Positions 1 to 13,300 of a stretch of DNA of 64,000 nt are shown here, piece by piece; within the stretch, counting starts at the first letter, position 1, and each line of letters begins with the position of its first letter. The notes beneath the pieces were generated by a model. That model made no database searches. It was not told the origin of the DNA and saw only the letters and a program-made list of their open reading frames with translations. Made by a program: the position numbers and the translations under genes. The DNA is taken from the NCBI GenBank assembly GCA_034336665.1, contig CM067568.1:43876770-43940769 (forward strand), in the 5' to 3' direction. The DNA is from Luscinia megarhynchos. Its lineage: Eukaryota > Chordata > Aves > Passeriformes > Turdidae.

Positions 1-30
1 ATCAGTGAATGTTGTGAATTACCAATTAGG

Positions 31-76
31 TCTGTAGATATTTACATGAAAATTCTGTAGGTATTTACATGAAAAT
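31..76. repeat. 23-bp tandem duplication
   Basis: Two adjacent 23-bp units starting tctgtag.tatttacatg differ by a single base (a/g at unit position 8). This is a simple local duplication inside the PTPN21 intron, with no sign of function. Confidence 0.8.
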
Positions 77-2849
77 TCTCTCTTGCTACATAAACTTTAA
101 TGTACATAGAAATTGTAGAAATAACACCTTTAATCCAATATTTTCCTTCCATATTTTCAGACATTTCAAAGTTACACAAAATAAAGCTTTTAAGGATGAA
201 GTTTTATAAAGCAGAGGGAATACTTATCATGATTTCTCTAAATAATTTCTGTAAACTAGTCATGGAAAAATTGTTTTTGTAGTAAAAAAAGTTTACTGTT
301 GTCTCAAAAGCTCTAGCATTTTGATATTGAGGAGCACAGATTTGAAATTCATTGGGAAGCAACATATCATAGTAGAAAAAGGCCATTTCAGTACAGTCCT
401 GCAAATACTCATCCATATACACATCTGAAAACTCTTATACATACATCTTCTTAGTTTACAGTCTAAACAGGATGAAGAGTCCACGCTCACAAGATTCCAG
501 ATTTTCCTTACAGCTCTGTCAGGCTGTGTGTGCAACAACCACACACAGGCACATATATCCCATCCCAAACCTCATGGACAGCAACTGAATCAGAGCTCCA
601 TATCAGCACAGACCATCAAGTAATTTGAGGCATAAAAGTCAAGGTGTAGCATTAAATTAATAAAACTGTCTATTCCATAAAACCATTTTGACTGGGATAT
701 TTGCAAAAGCAGGAATTAGAGGAATTTGGCAAAATGACTTCTTTGCTCCTTCTAAATTAGCACAAACACAGCTCTAAGCGATTGTTGGCAGGTTTTAGTG
801 TTTGGTGGCTCTTTTCTCCCAAGGTTTAAAAAAATCTTTACGTCAAAATTAGTGCTAGCTACCATGTAATTGCAAAATTAGTATTCATAAGATAAAAAAT
901 AAACATGTTCAGACAAAATCTGCCTATTTAACCTCCTATTTGACCTTAAGATGCTTTCTATGAACTCTAAAACAAGTCAGACTCTCTGATAAAAAGACAG
1001 CCTACAATACAGAAAATCAATCAAATTAGAACTGTTCACAGAAGAAAAAAACAGGGCTTTTTTTGTATAGAAAGAGATATCTAGAGGAAGTGCAGAACGG
1101 AAAAGTTTAAAAACAACAATAGAGAACCAGGTTATTCCCAAATCAGAAAGAGTTCTTTAAAGCAAACCATTTCTTTCTCAGAAGGATGCAGTGTGCTCAT
1201 CACTTCTAAATTCTGAAAGTCAAGACTTAGAAATTCATAAATACTTTGAGTTTCAAGAGGACAAAAGAAATACAACTCTGAATATAAATAATATGAACAA
1301 CATATTTCTCATTTCCCAGTCCAAGAACACAAAGTTTGCTGACAACAATTATTTTATTTCTATTCTTCAATCCCCATTAGGTGACCACCATCAACCCCTC
1401 AAGGATATGGTGAAGACAGTATCTTAAATTCCATAACATATTAGGGAAAAAACCCAAACAGCAGTACCACAGAAACTCCATTATGCAAGAAATACCATGA
1501 TCACTGCAACATCATGGATAAAATGTACTGAATGACTGACTACTCCTTAATCCTTCCTGCAGACTGAGTAAAGACAGGAATGTGTGTAAAATGGTTTATT
1601 TCTCTTTCATCACAAGACTGCTTACTCCATGTATGCAGTCACAGGAGCCACAGTCAGACTATGATGCTGATATTCTGCTCTGACCCAGCCCATCTCTCTG
1701 ACAGGACAACCCCATCAGCCTGGGCTGAGCACTAAAATGTGGAACCACAACATTCTGGGCAAGGGCAATGGCCACAGCAAAAACTGAAAGCAAAGGGTAA
1801 GAGCTACAGCTGAAAAAATTCTACAGATGGTCTCACACAAACACATTTTTAAACCAAATAAAAATACACCCCAAAAAAGTACAGCAATTGTTTGAATAAA
1901 CTCACTTGCAGCCTTGGTGTACTTAAACCTCATAGAAGCACAGATGTTTAACAAAGATGAGGAGAAAAAGACCACAAACATTGTCAATTATTTGAACTCT
2001 CTGATGTAAAATACTCCTGGTTCTACACCCTGAATTTAAACTGATTGTATAGACTATTTTTAAGGCATGATGATCACTTGAGTACATGTATTTCTTTGAA
2101 ACAATGACCACTTTTTCTTGCCTACACACAGAACTGAGCAGTTACTGGCATAACAGACTAAGAAAAATGTTTTCACATTCTAAAATATCCTCTGGAATCC
2201 AGCATATCTTTAAACAAGCCATGCAAAATACTACAGACCAAAGCTGGTCCTCTGACTTCTATACAAATCTTTCACTTCACTTCAAGGGCAGAATTTGATC
2301 CTGTGAGTTTTCAGAGGAGCTTATGCACCCTGGAATATTCGCACTGATTAAAATAGAACCCACTTTTATTCAATGCTAAAACATTTTATTATTAGCAGCT
2401 CAGAACAACATCCAGTGCTAAAAAGAATGGCATGACATAATTCTTAAAATATGTTAAGCTGTTAAGATTAACATTACTTTGTGGTTCGTTTATTTTAGTG
2501 ACTTATTCATGACCCAACCCTCTGAAGAAAATCAAATAGAAATAAAAAGAAGACATAATTTCTGCAGAGCTAATTTCTATCTATTTGCTTTCTGACACTA
2601 GAGACAGTAAATATTTTTGCATAAAATTTCAAGAACAATTTCAAAATTTCAAAACATTAACACAAAAGTGCAAGAAGCCCCACACAGTATTTACAGCTCA
2701 CAAGTTGGTGGGAGTGACCTCATCATTGAAGTCACCCAGACTTCCTAAGCTAAGCAGAGGAGTTTCACCAGGTATGAGTGCCACAACACTGCATTACTGC
2801 AAGTGACCATATTAGATCTTTTGGCATGGTGTACTGTGTAAGCTGGAGA

Positions 2850-3195
2850 TGTGGGGTTGATCAGCCTTAAGAAGAGAACAAGTAAAACCTTACTGTGGAC
2901 TTCAATTGCCTAAGAGCAGGACATAGATAGAGAAGATAGAGCCAGTCTTCTTGGAAATAATCACTGCAAGTATGAGAAGCTCTGGGGACAAACTGCAACG
3001 TGGGAAAATTCCAATTAGATCAGGAAAAAAATTTCACAACAAGACTAGCCAAACACTGGAACAGATAGCCCAAAGTGGTGTCAAATCTCTATCCTTGGAG
3101 GCACCTGGGTGGCAAACTCACCCAGGCAGACCCTGAACTACCTGATCCTCCTGAGCAGAAGGTAGGACCATGCAACCCTTGGAGGTCCCCTGAGG
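2850..3195 (+). mobile_element. Diverged CR1 LINE 3' fragment
   Basis: The text resembles the 3' region of avian CR1: an aacactggaacagatagccc segment, then a tctatccttggaggc segment, then gagcagaaggtaggaccatg and cttggaggtcccc near the end. It is degenerate and lacks a clean terminal octamer, so it looks old. The edges are approximate. The identification rests on recall of the CR1 3' consensus. Confidence 0.7.
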
Positions 3196-6100
3196 CATGG
3201 CAGTATTCAAAATTTACTTTAACCTTATGTATTTAAGAATATCCTTTCCAGTAAATTTCTGTATTATGTACTATAAATATGTCATGGATTACAAACAGGC
3301 TGGAAAGGAGAATTGTTTTCTAATGGTTAATACAGTGCCTTCTAATTAATGCATTTGGCTATCTGCCTCAAGGAATCACCATCCTAAGATCTGAGGCAAA
3401 AAATTAGAAAAGAGAAAACAGTAGCAGACAAATGAAATCAAAATATATTTTTGTGCTTTTCCTCTTTCACACTGGTACATTCAAATAAAACAGACTGTAA
3501 GAATTCCCTGATCAGAATGCTGAGAACACCTTCTCATTATTGAAGGATAAGCACTGCAGTCAAACTCATAAAATCCCCTTAGCGCAAGGCTCCACCACGT
3601 CTAGTTTTATTATATGGCTGGATACAGAACAGCTCCTGCTATCAGGATAGCACAGTTTAAATAAACCACATGCAGGAGAATCGGGGTCAATAATCCTGTA
3701 CTAAGCACAACTGGCAAATACCAAATGAAAGCTTTTCCCTAGGCCCAATGTTAAAACTACAGAAGGAGAAAACAGGCCTTGAAAATTCTCCAGAAACTCC
3801 ATTCTTATCACAGCAGATAACCTCCTGCACAAAACTTCCCAATCTCTAGCCGAGAAAGGACTTGGAGCAGCCTGGACTGCCAGTGTACAATATCCAAGAC
3901 TTCTGGAAGCGGTGGAGAAAAAAGCCTTCGTGACTCTCATCAGCCACCAAGTAGAAAGATAATAGTATACTACCATGACCAATTCTTCTTGCAGAAATAG
4001 CAGGATCACTGACAAAAATCCCTTCCTTTTCCCCCATATTGAAGCTATTTACTGTAGGGTACTTTTGCCTATACTGTTTTTGTTTTTCTAGCACTGATGA
4101 GCTCTTCAACTGTAGCTCCAGGAGGGAATATTTAGCAGAGTAGCTATATGAACAAAGAGACAATTTATTCTTAAATCATAGTTCTTTCATAATGAAAACA
4201 TTTTTTCCAACACTTACACACAAAATTTCCTCCTAACCACTCTAATATGGATTTCACAAATGCTATTTAAACAAAGTAATTGCCAACTATAGTTTAAAGC
4301 AAAACAGAATGGATAAGAAATAAATAAGCAAATCAATATGTTGCAAAGTAATCTGATGTATTCTACTTCATTCAAATTAACCACTGTAATACTGTACAAA
4401 TCAGTGCACTGTGTTTCACACCCTTCAAATATTCTTCTAAGGGGCAAGGAAGATTATACTCATCAGGACATTTGACAAAGGTAAGATGACTAATTTACAA
4501 GCTAAAGAGCCATACCTTCACATTGCACAGAAAACATTATATCCAAGACATATTTTAACCTCTAGCAGAGATAGGTGAGTTATCAACATGACCCAGAAAT
4601 TAGAAATAAACTTATTTTGAAAAAAATCATGTTACTTTTTCCCACCACTGTTCAAGGCTCTGAGAAGGATGAACTCACATAACTGCTTTTGATTTCCACC
4701 TGACACATCACTGATATTAAAGCATCATATTCCCATTCATCAGAGGCTTAAGTTCTGATTGCTTTACTAAAGCGACAAGCCAAAATTCAAAGCAGTCTAA
4801 AAATACTAAACAATAAGCTAATATCTTTGTTTCAGAAGTAAAGAAAACTTCTGTCAAAATTGGTATAAAACTGTACAGCAATTCACTGGCATGATGTTAA
4901 GCAAAATGCAGTTAAGTGATATATTCAAATTCTGACTTAACTTTATAAAAACGCTAAAGAAATCAGGGGCAAGGCTTTCTAATTGCCACTACTGTTTTCA
5001 TGGAAAAACCTTAATTTTGTGCTGCTCAGTATAATAAGACTGAGTGCAAACCCTTTACCTGAATGTATATCTTTTTTTCTTCAGAGAAAGGAAGAACTAC
5101 AATAACTGAACTGAGGCAGTTTCTGATTTTTGCCTAACTGTTCTGTCCTTCAATTTATCTTGGTTCCTAGATTACAATTATCACACTCTTATAATTAATA
5201 TTTGTTTTAGATGGATTCAAATTTGCCTTTCAATAAAGCAGCATCTTTTAAGCTAATCATATTACACATGGGAGATCTGGATTCTTATATACATTCTTCC
5301 ATGCCAATTTCTCCTTTCCTAATTACAAGGAAAATTTGGTTCTGAGAAGCAACCACAGCACTTCAACTACAAGCACTGCTTCTCCTCTAATTTCTGCAAG
5401 CATCAGCTAAAATATTGTCAGACTTTGATACAAGACATAAACACGATCATGTTAATGATCCCTCTGTCATTATGTGGCCCAAGTCTTATTTGTCTGGCAA
5501 TATTGTTACTGATACATATAGACATAAGAATATTTATGGCTGCACTGGGTCTGATTTTAAACCACTCTTTTCATATGCAAAACACACTTAAGAAACCACC
5601 ACAATGAATTAAAGGTGTGAATTAAAGTTTTTGTGTTTTCTCCAAAAGAGAACTGATGTTTTAGAACTCGGAGCAAAGTTTTACAGCATAGTTCAAGCAT
5701 TTCCAAAGCACTGTTTCAGAACTTTGAAGTTATTCAGGATCCAGATAACCTTAGTTCCTTTTCCTCTGCATGCCCAAAATAAACACAGGAACTTCCATGT
5801 GCACAACACACACTCCACAGAAGTTTCCTTCCATTGGTTCTTATACTTGTACTCTACCACAGATCTGCAGTAAGTCAGACTCTGCTTGTACACAGTAGCA
5901 GAATTTGCCCCTTCTCTCTGGTTTAGAAATGCTATTAGAAATCATCAACAACAAAAAATCAACAAGAGACAGAGATCAGATACATCTCCTGCCAAATTTA
6001 GCTAGCTAATATACCAAGCTATATTACAATGTTTTAAAAATCTCTGTATTTTCAAGGGTTTCATTTGCACACTCATGCCCTAGATGCAAGATTAGCACTG

Positions 6101-7279
6101 TACTTTTTAAAGTAGTTAACCAGCAGAGCTCTCAAGCAGTGTTTCAAAACTTGTGAATCCAGCATGGTTTTCTGTACCAGCTTTTTGCATAAGTTATGTT
6201 TGGTTATAGTTCTCTCACAGGTTAAAAGACAGACTGTGCTACAAAGGGTAAGTAACTTATGTTCACTGTTGCCTTTGGCTTCTTTCCCCAGTTCCTCAGT
6301 TTAAGAGAGCTGGATTACATACTCATTCCTGATGAGTCACATTCTAGGAATACCAGAAAATACTCAGTTTGATGAATTCATTTCCCTTTTCTATAAAGTT
6401 TATCATTCAGAAAAAAAAAAAAATAAAAAAAAAGTCAACACATGTAAATCTTCCCAAATGTTAACTATGTGTCCACACAACTTGAAAATTGAGAAGTACT
6501 AATAGGAAAATCAAAAGAAATAGAGTGTTTAGCCATGCAATGCATAATTTGAAGATCACTAATTTACATAAAGATCTGTTGAAACAAATATCTTAAAAGA
6601 TGGCACACCATTAAAAATAGTACCATTTGCTGTCCAAATTCAGTAATTCCAGACTACACAAGAGAGAAAGAGGTATTTTCAAATGTTACCATTGAATGTG
6701 TAAAAAATGGTAGAGATTCCCCTAATGCCTTATGCAATAAACTGTTTTGAAGATGCTTGGGAACTGCTTGTCCTAGCTGCTTAGGCCATATACAGTAATC
6801 TGAAACTGATAGCTTGGATTTGAGAATGGTCCCGAGTCTCAGTATTTAAATAAACAGTCATACTTTTATGTTTAACACTTGGAATTCAACTTCATGCTTT
6901 AAGGCTGCTCAGTGCACTAAAAATATGCAAGAAATACTTTGTGTTTTACTGTATCAAAGACTAAAGTTGTTTTTGCAGATTTAAGAAAAGTGCTGAACAC
7001 ATTTTCCTTTCTGAGAATTTTCAACTAAGCAAGCCACCAGGAATGATCCAGTATCTGCTTGGCAAATCAGACTATTTAAAGGCAGAACAACTTTTTGTGA
7101 ATGCAAGCTCTGGAAAGTAATTTATATCCCTATTTTCCATTCCCTTTTATTGCAACACATTTTGCTGCCAAAATAATCCATGCAAGAATGCATGACTGAA
7201 GGAATCTGCTCAGAGTTCAATAGTATACTGTCAACTCCCTTATTCTGATATATGACTTCTAATTGAGGGAATTGCATCT

Positions 7280-7325
7280 CTTGCTCTCTTTTTTCCTTTT
7301 TTTTTTCCTTTTTTTTATTTTTGTT
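7280..7325. repeat. Polypyrimidine / poly-T tract
   Basis: A T-rich run with interspersed C (ctctcttttttcc..., then further T runs) in the PTPN21 intron. It is low-complexity sequence with no adjacent exon. Confidence 0.6.
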
Positions 7326-9130
7326 TTTAAAAAGATTTTTAGGAGTGGTTCCAAAGAAAGAGATAATGGAGAATAGCTGAAAAAAACCTGCATCTCCAAC
7401 ACTCTGTGACTAGTTCAATAGAAGCTAGTAGTCATCATTCAGAAAGACAAAGCCTTTGCATTTTGCAAATAGTAAAAATTCTATACCTTCTATGACTTAG
7501 AAGTTATATCTGAAAGTGGACAGATAAAATTGACAAACTCCATTCACACAACAATTGAATTCTAAATATTCAATACCCAATGAATTCTAAGTAAACACTA
7601 AGGCTACAAGCCTAGCTAGACTCTCTTTTTGCTAGAAGGAGAAAGATTAAAAAAGAAGACATAGTCTTGCAAAGAATTGCATTTTCAAAATAACTGTACA
7701 CTAAAAAAATACTTGGAGACTCTACAAGAATGCATATTGCAATTGAAAACAACCACAATAAACAAACCCTTACAGATTAATGGCTTCACATCGATTTCAT
7801 TTTTTATTATTCTTTAAACAGAAAAAATAAAAAGTATTTCTGGAAACAAATTACTATGTGTAACATTTCCCTCTGAGGAATCCTACAGTAATGCACACTT
7901 TCTAAAGTAATAAATGTTTGCAGGATTGAGGTATAAATATATTTGCTCAATATTTGAGCAAAGTTACCAACAGTTGCTATTGACAATAAAAAGATAATAT
8001 TTTAAAAGATCATAGTTATAAATGCAAATATGTATCATTTATTATTTTCATAATTACTCATATTTTGGTTACCTAAGTCCAGGATTTTCATCCTATATTT
8101 GAATCCCATAATCAAAAGCTCATTCTATGGCAGACTACATAACAGAACAAAAGCATATTTTTCAAAACCACGTTAGCAACACTAAACTCGTATCACTAGT
8201 TTTCTCTCTCCTGCCCCCCAGAAGAACACATGCTGTCACAGTTCAGTGACTCCAAAATCAGCTAAACTCAACCTTTCAGACTCTAAGGGGAAATGTCAGT
8301 TCACCCAGGATTGAGATCATTCAAATACTGCATTGAAACCACCTCTGCTCAACAATTTTATGAAACAATGACATTGGTTCATATGTTGGTCTTCTATGTA
8401 GATTTCCATTAACATTTCAAAGCTCAACATTTTAGAAGGAATTCAGTCAACACAGGAGATGTAGGAATAATCACTAAATGTATGGAAGAAAAAATTTCAG
8501 TTCCAAAAGAATCCTTTAAAATACCAAGTACGGTGATTTCGGGGGGGAAAGTCAGGTTGAACAGATAGTTACATATTCAACTAGCACAAACCAAGTCTCC
8601 TCATAAGGCCAGCACTCAATCAATATGACTATATATGAACTCCAAGACAGTGTCTGCAAATATGTGTGGTAGTTAAACAAGCAGGAGCAACGGCTGCTAA
8701 CTGGTACACTTATCATATTTTGTGCTTTAGATTCTTTTCAAAGCACTAATCCATCAGAAAAAAAAAATACATGCACACAAATAACAAACATGCTGTCTTA
8801 TGACTCAAGTCTTGCTGTCATTTTTAACCATGTTGCTTAGGTAGGAATTATTTTCTTCCTTTGTGGTTTTTTTAAGCAGAATTTTTCGCACTGTCACGTT
8901 TAAACAACACTTCTCCCATTTCTTCGCCTTGGACATTCTCTAAACTCTGTAACAACTTTTGCAACTGTTTAGGAGGAATCCCAGTCCCCATAAAGATCAG
9001 AAGGTGAAGAAGCAATGAGAACACAGGATAGCTGCTCCAGTAGCTGATTACCCTACATGGCAAGGATTTACCACATAGGTCATCTAGCACCAAAACCTGA
9101 ATTTATGCCTTCACTTGACAACTCACTTAC

Positions 9131-9310
9131 CTCCCGCAATTCAAGCCTCTGAGCCACTGCTTCCAGACTTTCCTGGCCTGTGCTTTCCACTGACAGCGTG
9201 AACTCCACAAATTCATTGTTGAGCAGCTGGATACGAGCCACCAAGCAACTCTTGCTGGATACTGTGTAACGTCGAGTTCGTTTCAATTTTAACCCAAAAG
9301 GTAGAGGCAT
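9131..9310 (-). CDS. PTPN21: PTPN21 first coding exon (FERM domain start)
   Basis: On the minus strand the frame opens at ATG (9308-9310) and reads 60 codons starting [20 protein letters not shown] and ending RLELRE. A consensus donor follows (GAG|GTAAGTGAG, GT at 9130-9129), in phase 0. This matches the N-terminus of PTPN21 (PTPD1), a non-receptor tyrosine phosphatase of about 1,170 residues with an N-terminal FERM domain and a C-terminal catalytic domain. The family acts at the cortical cytoskeleton and in Src/FAK signalling. Only the start of the first FERM lobe is encoded here; the rest lies beyond the left edge. The exon is head-to-head with ZC3H14, as in other tetrapods. No breaks are seen. 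Confidence 0.95.
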
Positions 9311-9503
9311 CTTCTTTTCCCCCTCTGATGGTTAGTGATAAAGAGCTACTACCACTGAGACCTTGAGAGGTGACGAGAAATCACCTCCTCTCAAAAGGTA
9401 AGGAGCTGTAAAGTCTCCAGAAATCAACCAGCAGCAGCAGTATCCATTAAAGCCAAGCAAGTTTTCCACCAAGAGACAAGGAGAAGAGACATCCACTGGA
9501 GTC
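9311..9503 (-). other. PTPN21: PTPN21 5' UTR part of the first coding exon
   Basis: Upstream of the start codon on the minus strand there is a good 3' splice site: a pyrimidine-rich tctcttttgttcctttctAG with AG at 9505-9504, so the exon would start at 9503. This means the coding exon is exon 2 or later and a non-coding first exon lies further right. The exon edge is inferred from splice consensus alone. Confidence 0.65.
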
Positions 9504-10340
9504 CTAGAAAGGAACAAAAGAGAAAGAGAAGAAATACAAGAATCAGAAATACTTTGACTGAAAGAGGAATGGTAACATGGGAAAAATAACATGCATAATT
9601 TTTCTAAATCTAAATAATCAGTCTACCTTTCCAAAATGCAGGCTGTTACGTATTCAAATAATGAAATACGTGCCAGAGTTTCTGGTTTTTCCACAGAGGA
9701 CACTGGGTTTTGGAAAGTTGATCTTTTTTTTTAAACTCACAGGAGAATAATTACTCTTAATCAGGTGTGACTGCAATGTCTTAAAATAAGTATTTATAAA
9801 CTGAATTGGTATTTAAACGAAATATGTCTATGAAATCTGACTTTCCTAAGGTATTTGTAATACTGAACTAAGACATTTCCTTTAAGAGCAAATCCAACAG
9901 CCTGGCTTTTCAGAGCATCATGCAGCCTCAGCCACTATCTGCTGTTGGATTAAACACAAAACCAAGCCCCATAAATGATAAAGAGGGGAAAAAAGAAAGG
10001 CAAGGGAGGCATTAAAACTCACACCTTAGCCATTTCCTACCAGACAATTAAAGTGCAATTCCTCTAATCTTCCATGGATTACAGCCCGTCCTACCACTAT
10101 TCCTTATGCTAAACTGCTGTATGATGCTTCAGGTTATGCTTTGCCTCACCAAGAGAGTATGCAAATTCTGAGAACCATTTATTTTCTATTTTTTCCTTGA
10201 AAAATATACCAAAACTACGAGTAGCCACCCATCTCTCCATCTTCTGCAAACACCTTCACGCCTCCTCTCCCATTCCATTCCGCGCTTTGCCTTTCTCCTT
10301 CTCCAAGTGCTTTCTTAGAGCACGCACCCCACTCTGAAAT
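9504..10340. other. PTPN21 5' intron, nothing else recognised
   Basis: AT-rich sequence between the inferred acceptor of the first coding PTPN21 exon and the CpG-rich patch near 10.4 kb. A possible but unremarkable minus-strand donor (CTTG|GTGAGG) lies around 10,148. No exon, RNA gene or repeat is evident. Confidence 0.4.
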
Positions 10341-10560
10341 TTGTCACAGCGTCACGGGAAGGTCTGCGCTGAAGGCGCCTTAGCGATGCCCCGCTGCACG
10401 GCGCTGCCCTGGGCAAGGGATGCCATCGTCCCCCGGCCGAGGCTGCTGTGCCCTGGGCTGTGCCGGGCCGGGCCGAGCGGGGCGGAGCGGGCCCGGCAGC
10501 GGGACTGCAGCGCTGCCCCGCGCCTCTAGCGGCACTGCCGCCCCACCGAACGGCGAAGAA
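10340..10560. promoter_or_regulatory. CpG-rich patch, candidate PTPN21 promoter
   Basis: A sharp rise in G+C and CpG stands out from AT-rich flanks, with GC-box-like strings (gccgggccgagcggggcgg near 10,465-10,485). In birds such isolated patches usually mark promoters. It lies about 0.9 kb upstream of the first coding PTPN21 exon, so a minus-strand PTPN21 promoter and non-coding first exon is the simplest reading. I cannot fix a start site or a convincing donor. Overlapping frames on both strands are composition artefacts. Confidence 0.45.
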
Positions 10561-10639
10561 AACAAGCGCCTGCTTTTCTGCTTCGGTCTTATTTTTTCCA
10601 GGCTGGCGTGTATTAGCAGCACGTATTAAAAGGCACAGT

Positions 10640-12700
10640 TTGACTTCTGAGGACTCTCAGGGTGACCAGACGGAGGAGCGTGAGGATATGCATTTCTTTG
10701 GAATGGAGGAACCGGAAGAAGAAGTCTTCGTAGCACACCTGCTTTTAAACTCAAAGTATAGCTGTAAACAAACTCATACCACATTCTCCTTGGACATGCA
10801 TATACCCACCTAGAAACTTATCCAACATAAGCACAAACTCTTTAGGCTAAAAACCCCTATTCCCCAGCCAGCAGCACTGCAAAGAAAGGAAGGTGGAAAG
10901 ACATTAAAGGCCTGCAATGGGGAGAAAGAGGAGGCAGCATATGGCATTTTTTCTCAATGACATCTTTCAACCCTACTCCAAAGAATGACCAGAAGTATAT
11001 TTCATGGCCTTGTTTGTGATAATCTTGAAGCAGTTCTATCATTCTACACAATCCTTATCCTCAACAGATACCACTTAAAATCTTAGCTGAATGAGAAAAC
11101 AATCCTCACCCAAACACAAAAAATTTATTTTTCAGTGTGGCTGTAGAAAAGTAACAACAGCTAACAGCAGGTTCCCCAGAAAAATTTAGGGATATAGAGG
11201 GAAGCCTCACTTTATTACTCTCTCCATACTTTGATCCTCCAAATCCAGCCCTGCTTGAACAGCATGCAGGGAATGCTCTACAGACAGAAGCTTTTAGTCT
11301 CCCGTCCAGTGCCAGCAGAAACTTGCACTGGGTTTATTCCTGACAGAGTAACTTTTAGCTGGCTGACCTTAGCTCCCGTCCTCGAGCCCCATTTTCCAAT
11401 ACATTCTTTGCACAATTAAGTCTCTTCTTTGGTGCTACAGCAATGAGAGAAACCAATTTACTCATCTCTGAAAGCTTCTGAAAGTCAGAAATGCAGTAGT
11501 GTTTCAATCTCAGGTTTTATGAAGTACCACTGAGTATGAAAGACTTTCAATCTTTTATGCCCATATCAAAGGTTATTCTAGTAGCATGGAAAAAACATAA
11601 CAAAACAAAACCAAAAATTACTAATCAGAGGCTAACCTGAGAGGTGAAGTTTCCAAACCATGTAATGCTGACATGAGGCAGTCTCAGACTTTCGCTTATT
11701 TCACTATGCAAACAGGTAGCAATGCAAACATAGGAAGGAAGTTTAGAGCAGAATTTTCAGAATGTGCCAGCCAGGAACATTCTCCAGGTTATGATCTGTT
11801 GTTTACATTAAATGCTCCACTGATCATTTAGCCTAAATTATTTCATTTTTGTACACCTGACATAATCTTCATGACTTCTGAGACCCATTTATAACAAGAA
11901 AAACACAGGTAATTAACTTCCAGAACACATCACAAAAAATTACTAACATATAATAAATATTGTAGAATTAAGGCAAGTTTGCTGAATAACACCAGGGTAT
12001 CATTCAGTATCTTCTACTTTTAGTAGAATGTGTAGTTATTGCAAACATAGCTGTGCTGGTTTTATTCAGCAGCTGTGCATTCTGCAGTCCTAGGTGCTCT
12101 CAAATTTGCCTGCTGCATTACTTTGAATTCAGATCTTACCTGCATTGTTTTAAGCTACTTTAGCCGAAACTCATGGCTACATACTACCAGGAGTTACAAA
12201 TCCATCTGATGACCTTTACAATAACAAACCTTTATTTACCAAGCCTGGAATTTTCATGCAACAGCTAAAAATGTCTTTAGTGGTCAAACTTTGTACCTTT
12301 ATATTTCAACAGAAACCTGTTGTTTCAAAAATGCTATATTAGAATTTCAGCAACATGGCTGTGTCTAATGAGTGATTACTGAGCACTGTAGTATCTTTTT
12401 CCTTTACTTTCACCTCCCACACCCCCTCAATTATTATCATTTTACTTTACAAATATTTTTAAATAGGCTGTATAAATGACAGTAATCAAAATAAAACTGC
12501 AATATATCATGGTGAAAAGGGGTCCCTATTACTTAACATCCTTGAAATATATATATTTTTATTTCAGAGATATTTGGGCAGCCAAAAAAGTAATCAAAAT
12601 ACCCCACCCTCTCCTTGTTTCACCAGTTAATCTTTGACATGACTCTTGGACTGAGAGAGCAGCAGTAAGTACCTATCTCAAACTTCACCCACCTCCAGAA
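10640..12700. other. Non-coding stretch between candidate PTPN21 promoters
   Basis: AT-rich sequence with no exon that I can recognise on either strand, no tRNA and no clear interspersed repeat. It is either an intron of a longer PTPN21 transcript or intergenic DNA, depending on which candidate first exon is used. Confidence 0.4.
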
Positions 12701-12717
12701 GCACAGTCCCACAACCA

Positions 12718-12755
12718 TTTCAACCATTTACTTTTCAAAAAGTAAATGGTTGAAA
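12718..12755. repeat. Perfect 18-bp inverted repeat with 2-base loop
   Basis: The left arm tttcaaccatttactttt (12718-12735) and the right arm aaaagtaaatggttgaaa (12738-12755) are exact reverse complements with only 'ca' between them. The left arm is also preceded by a partial direct copy (caaccattt at 12712-12720, then 12721-12729). It could form a tight hairpin or cruciform. Its origin is unknown; a fold-back replication or assembly artefact is possible. Confidence 0.9.
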
Positions 12756-12826
12756 CTCTTCAGCCGTACGGTACACAGCAGAGATCACCCGCTACGTTTT
12801 TACCGCGCCCGCTGTTTTCCCCTTAC

Positions 12827-13300
12827 CTTGCCCAGCGATCCCAAGACACCGGGTCTCCTTTCACAGAGCCGAAAGCCCCCAGCGCTCCAAGGCTTCTCCT
12901 GCCGGAGCCATCTCATCTGTATTCCTCGGGAGCTGACTTTCTGTGCTCCTCTTGTCCCAAACAGCTGCTGGCTCGGCTAACCCACCTTCTTCTCAGATCA
13001 CTCATAGTGAAAACATTCCTCACTTCCTGTCTCGAAAAACTTGCTCTGGATATCATTCCACTGGGTAAAGAGCTGGGGGGGTGGAAGAAAATACTACAGC
13101 AAAATAAACCTGTGCCAGCCAGCTCTTCAGGCGGCCTCTTTCATGTGACGCTGTGCCGCATGAGCGCAAATTGCGTTCTCAGGAATATTTTCAAATCGGC
13201 CGTCCCTGGGTGCCTCTGTGTGTGTGCATTTAATTTCTTTTCCTGGAGGCGTTCCCCTCGCTCTATCCATGCGGAAGGATACGCTGAAAGAATTAAAGCG
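12827..13300 (-). promoter_or_regulatory. Candidate distal first exon / promoter region of PTPN21
   Basis: On the minus strand there is a very good donor (GGCAAG|GTAAGGG, last exon base 12827). Behind it, 12.83-13.3 kb is a moderately GC-rich, CpG-containing stretch unlike its AT-rich flanks. This fits a non-coding first exon spliced to the acceptor at 9504-9505. The same interval carries a 236-codon open frame on the plus strand (12746-13456) that resembles nothing I know. Exon status is inference, and the 5' edge is only a guess. Confidence 0.3.

Larger units (their letters stand above)
1..9130 (-). other. PTPN21: PTPN21 intron following the first coding exon (partial)
   Basis: This stretch lies 3' of the first PTPN21 coding exon and runs off the left edge. 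I looked on the minus strand for the next FERM-domain exons of PTPN21 and found none, so the whole segment is read as one long intron. It is AT-rich and contains a CR1 remnant (about 2850-3195), a short tandem duplication at 31-76 and a polypyrimidine stretch around 7280-7325. The open frames inside it resemble no protein I know and lack paired splice sites. Intron status is inferred from the missing exons and the good donor at 9129-9130. Confidence 0.75.

Noticed and set aside
3846..4163. 105-codon minus-strand frame in the PTPN21 intron
   Set aside because: It does not match the FERM or other parts of PTPN21, and I see no splice-compatible ends.
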